The notes under the pieces are model-generated. The model had not been told where the DNA came from, did no database searches, and worked only from the letters and a program-made list of their open reading frames with translations. A stretch of 5,465 bases of DNA, taken from assembly GCA_903912435.1 (NCBI GenBank), contig CAIWHI010000948.1, positions 1-5,465 of the forward strand, in the 5' to 3' direction. This document shows, piece after piece, positions 4,868-5,465 of the stretch (positions within the stretch are counted from its first letter, which is position 1; every line of letters begins with the position of its first letter). This DNA is from an uncultured Bacteroidota bacterium. Lineage in GTDB: Bacteria; Bacteroidota; Bacteroidia; Chitinophagales; Chitinophagaceae. A program made the position numbers and the translations under genes.

Positions 4868-5465
4868 TTACAAAACTATAGCCCTGGGGGCGGTTGCTGA
4901 GGCTTTTGCCTAAAAATTTCCTTTGTTCAGTGGTGCTCCAATCATAAATTATGGTGCACTTACCCACCAGAGCCGGAAGAAAAGGGTGGTAGGCTTGTTG
5001 CACAATAATAGTATCATCTTTCTTGAAGTGGATGCCATCAAATATTTTTACCTCATCGAGGTTTTCGTTTAATGACCATAGGCCTTGGGTAATGTATACG
5101 TTTTGAGCATTCTTCATTATGGGGGTAACGATAGCTTTGGCAGCATCATAAGTTTTGCCATCTTTTTGGTAATCAACAAACAACAGAATATCCCTCATGA
5201 AAAATACGGTACCAGCAAAATAGGTGAGCAGAGCCAAACTTTTAATGGGCAACTGAAAACTACCTTTTTCAAGCATGCTTATACTTATTACCAGATACAG
5301 AGAAAGTGGTAAAATGTATTGGGTGGCATTATAAACGGTAGGTGATGCATACAGGATAAATTTGCCTATACCGTAAGCAATGAAAAGCTGTATGATAATA
5401 ACCAACCACTTTCTAATTGCATCAATGTTTTTCACCTTGCCATTCAATTCATAGAGGTAGAAACC
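4851..5465 (-). CDS. C-terminal part of a polytopic membrane protein, possibly a GT-C glycosyltransferase
   Basis: The frame is open from the right edge of the window to a TAG at 4851, giving 204 codons. The first in-window candidate start is a TTG at 5447, but the frame stays open upstream of it, so the gene almost certainly begins outside the window. The visible part has about three transmembrane segments: WLVIIIQLFIAYGIGKFI, YILPLSLYLVISISML and a third around SLALLTYFAGTVFF. A soluble tail of about 100 residues follows, with KNAQNVYITQG and a later strand-rich region. A multi-spanning core followed by a C-terminal extracytoplasmic domain is the layout of ArnT/PMT-type (GT39-like) glycosyltransferases of Bacteroidota. 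The catalytic N-terminal loop with its acidic motif is not in the window, so this is inference. No terminator was seen after the stop. Confidence 0.75.
   Translation of the reverse strand, partial: GFYLYELNGKVKNIDAIRKWLVIIIQLFIAYGIGKFILYASPTVYNATQYILPLSLYLVISISMLEKGSFQLPIKSLALLTYFAGTVFFMRDILLFVDYQKDGKTYDAAKAIVTPIMKNAQNVYITQGLWSLNENLDEVKIFDGIHFKKDDTIIVQQAYHPFLPALVGKCTIIYDWSTTEQRKFLGKSLSNRPQGYSFVICKIN

Noticed and set aside
5445..5447. TTG at 5447 as the start of the right-hand membrane protein.
   Set aside because: The frame remains open to the window edge, there is no promoter or signal-like N-terminus here, and the first membrane segment follows a loop typical of the interior of a larger protein.
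1..5465. CRISPR arrays, tRNA or rRNA genes, transposases or integrases.
   Set aside because: No regularly spaced repeats, no cloverleaf-like sequence and no recombinase motifs were seen on either strand.

Overview
The window looks like a chromosomal segment from a Bacteroidota bacterium, probably near Chitinophagaceae. Evidence: several promoters match the Bacteroidota -7 consensus TAnnTTTG, start codons lack clear Shine-Dalgarno sequences and sit in A/T-rich leaders, composition is moderately AT-rich, and purH, small exported proteins and a glycosyltransferase-like membrane protein are of the type usual there. The genus assignment is inference.

Layout, left to right: (1) the N-terminal 161 codons of a secreted protein on the minus strand, running off the left edge; (2) a 199-bp divergent intergenic region with a nested palindrome; (3) a plus-strand exported protein of 238 aa, possibly two lipocalin-like halves; (4) converging on it with a 7-bp gap, a two-gene minus-strand toxin-antitoxin operon. 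Its first gene encodes a 116-aa MqsR-like toxin and its second a 337-aa antitoxin that joins an MqsA-like zinc finger and HTH to a C-terminal SocA/Panacea (DUF4065) domain. A consensus promoter and a palindromic operator candidate lie directly upstream; (5) a strong intrinsic terminator; (6) purH on the minus strand, for the last two steps of IMP synthesis, with its own promoter and an inverted repeat over the -33 region; (7) a previously unlisted 44-aa minus-strand ORF encoding a very basic putative lipoprotein, preceded by a near-perfect Bacteroidota promoter; (8) the C-terminal part of a polytopic membrane protein, possibly a GT-C glycosyltransferase, running off the right edge.

The most notable content is the toxin-antitoxin pair. 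Its order (toxin first, 2-bp gap) and its N-terminal antitoxin half match mqsRA, while the added Panacea domain links it to the PanAT/SocAB class in which DUF4065 neutralises diverse toxins. It is bounded by the purH terminator and a convergent gene, so it is an independent cassette. PurH is ordinary housekeeping; the remaining genes appear to be envelope functions with no evident link to the toxin-antitoxin module.
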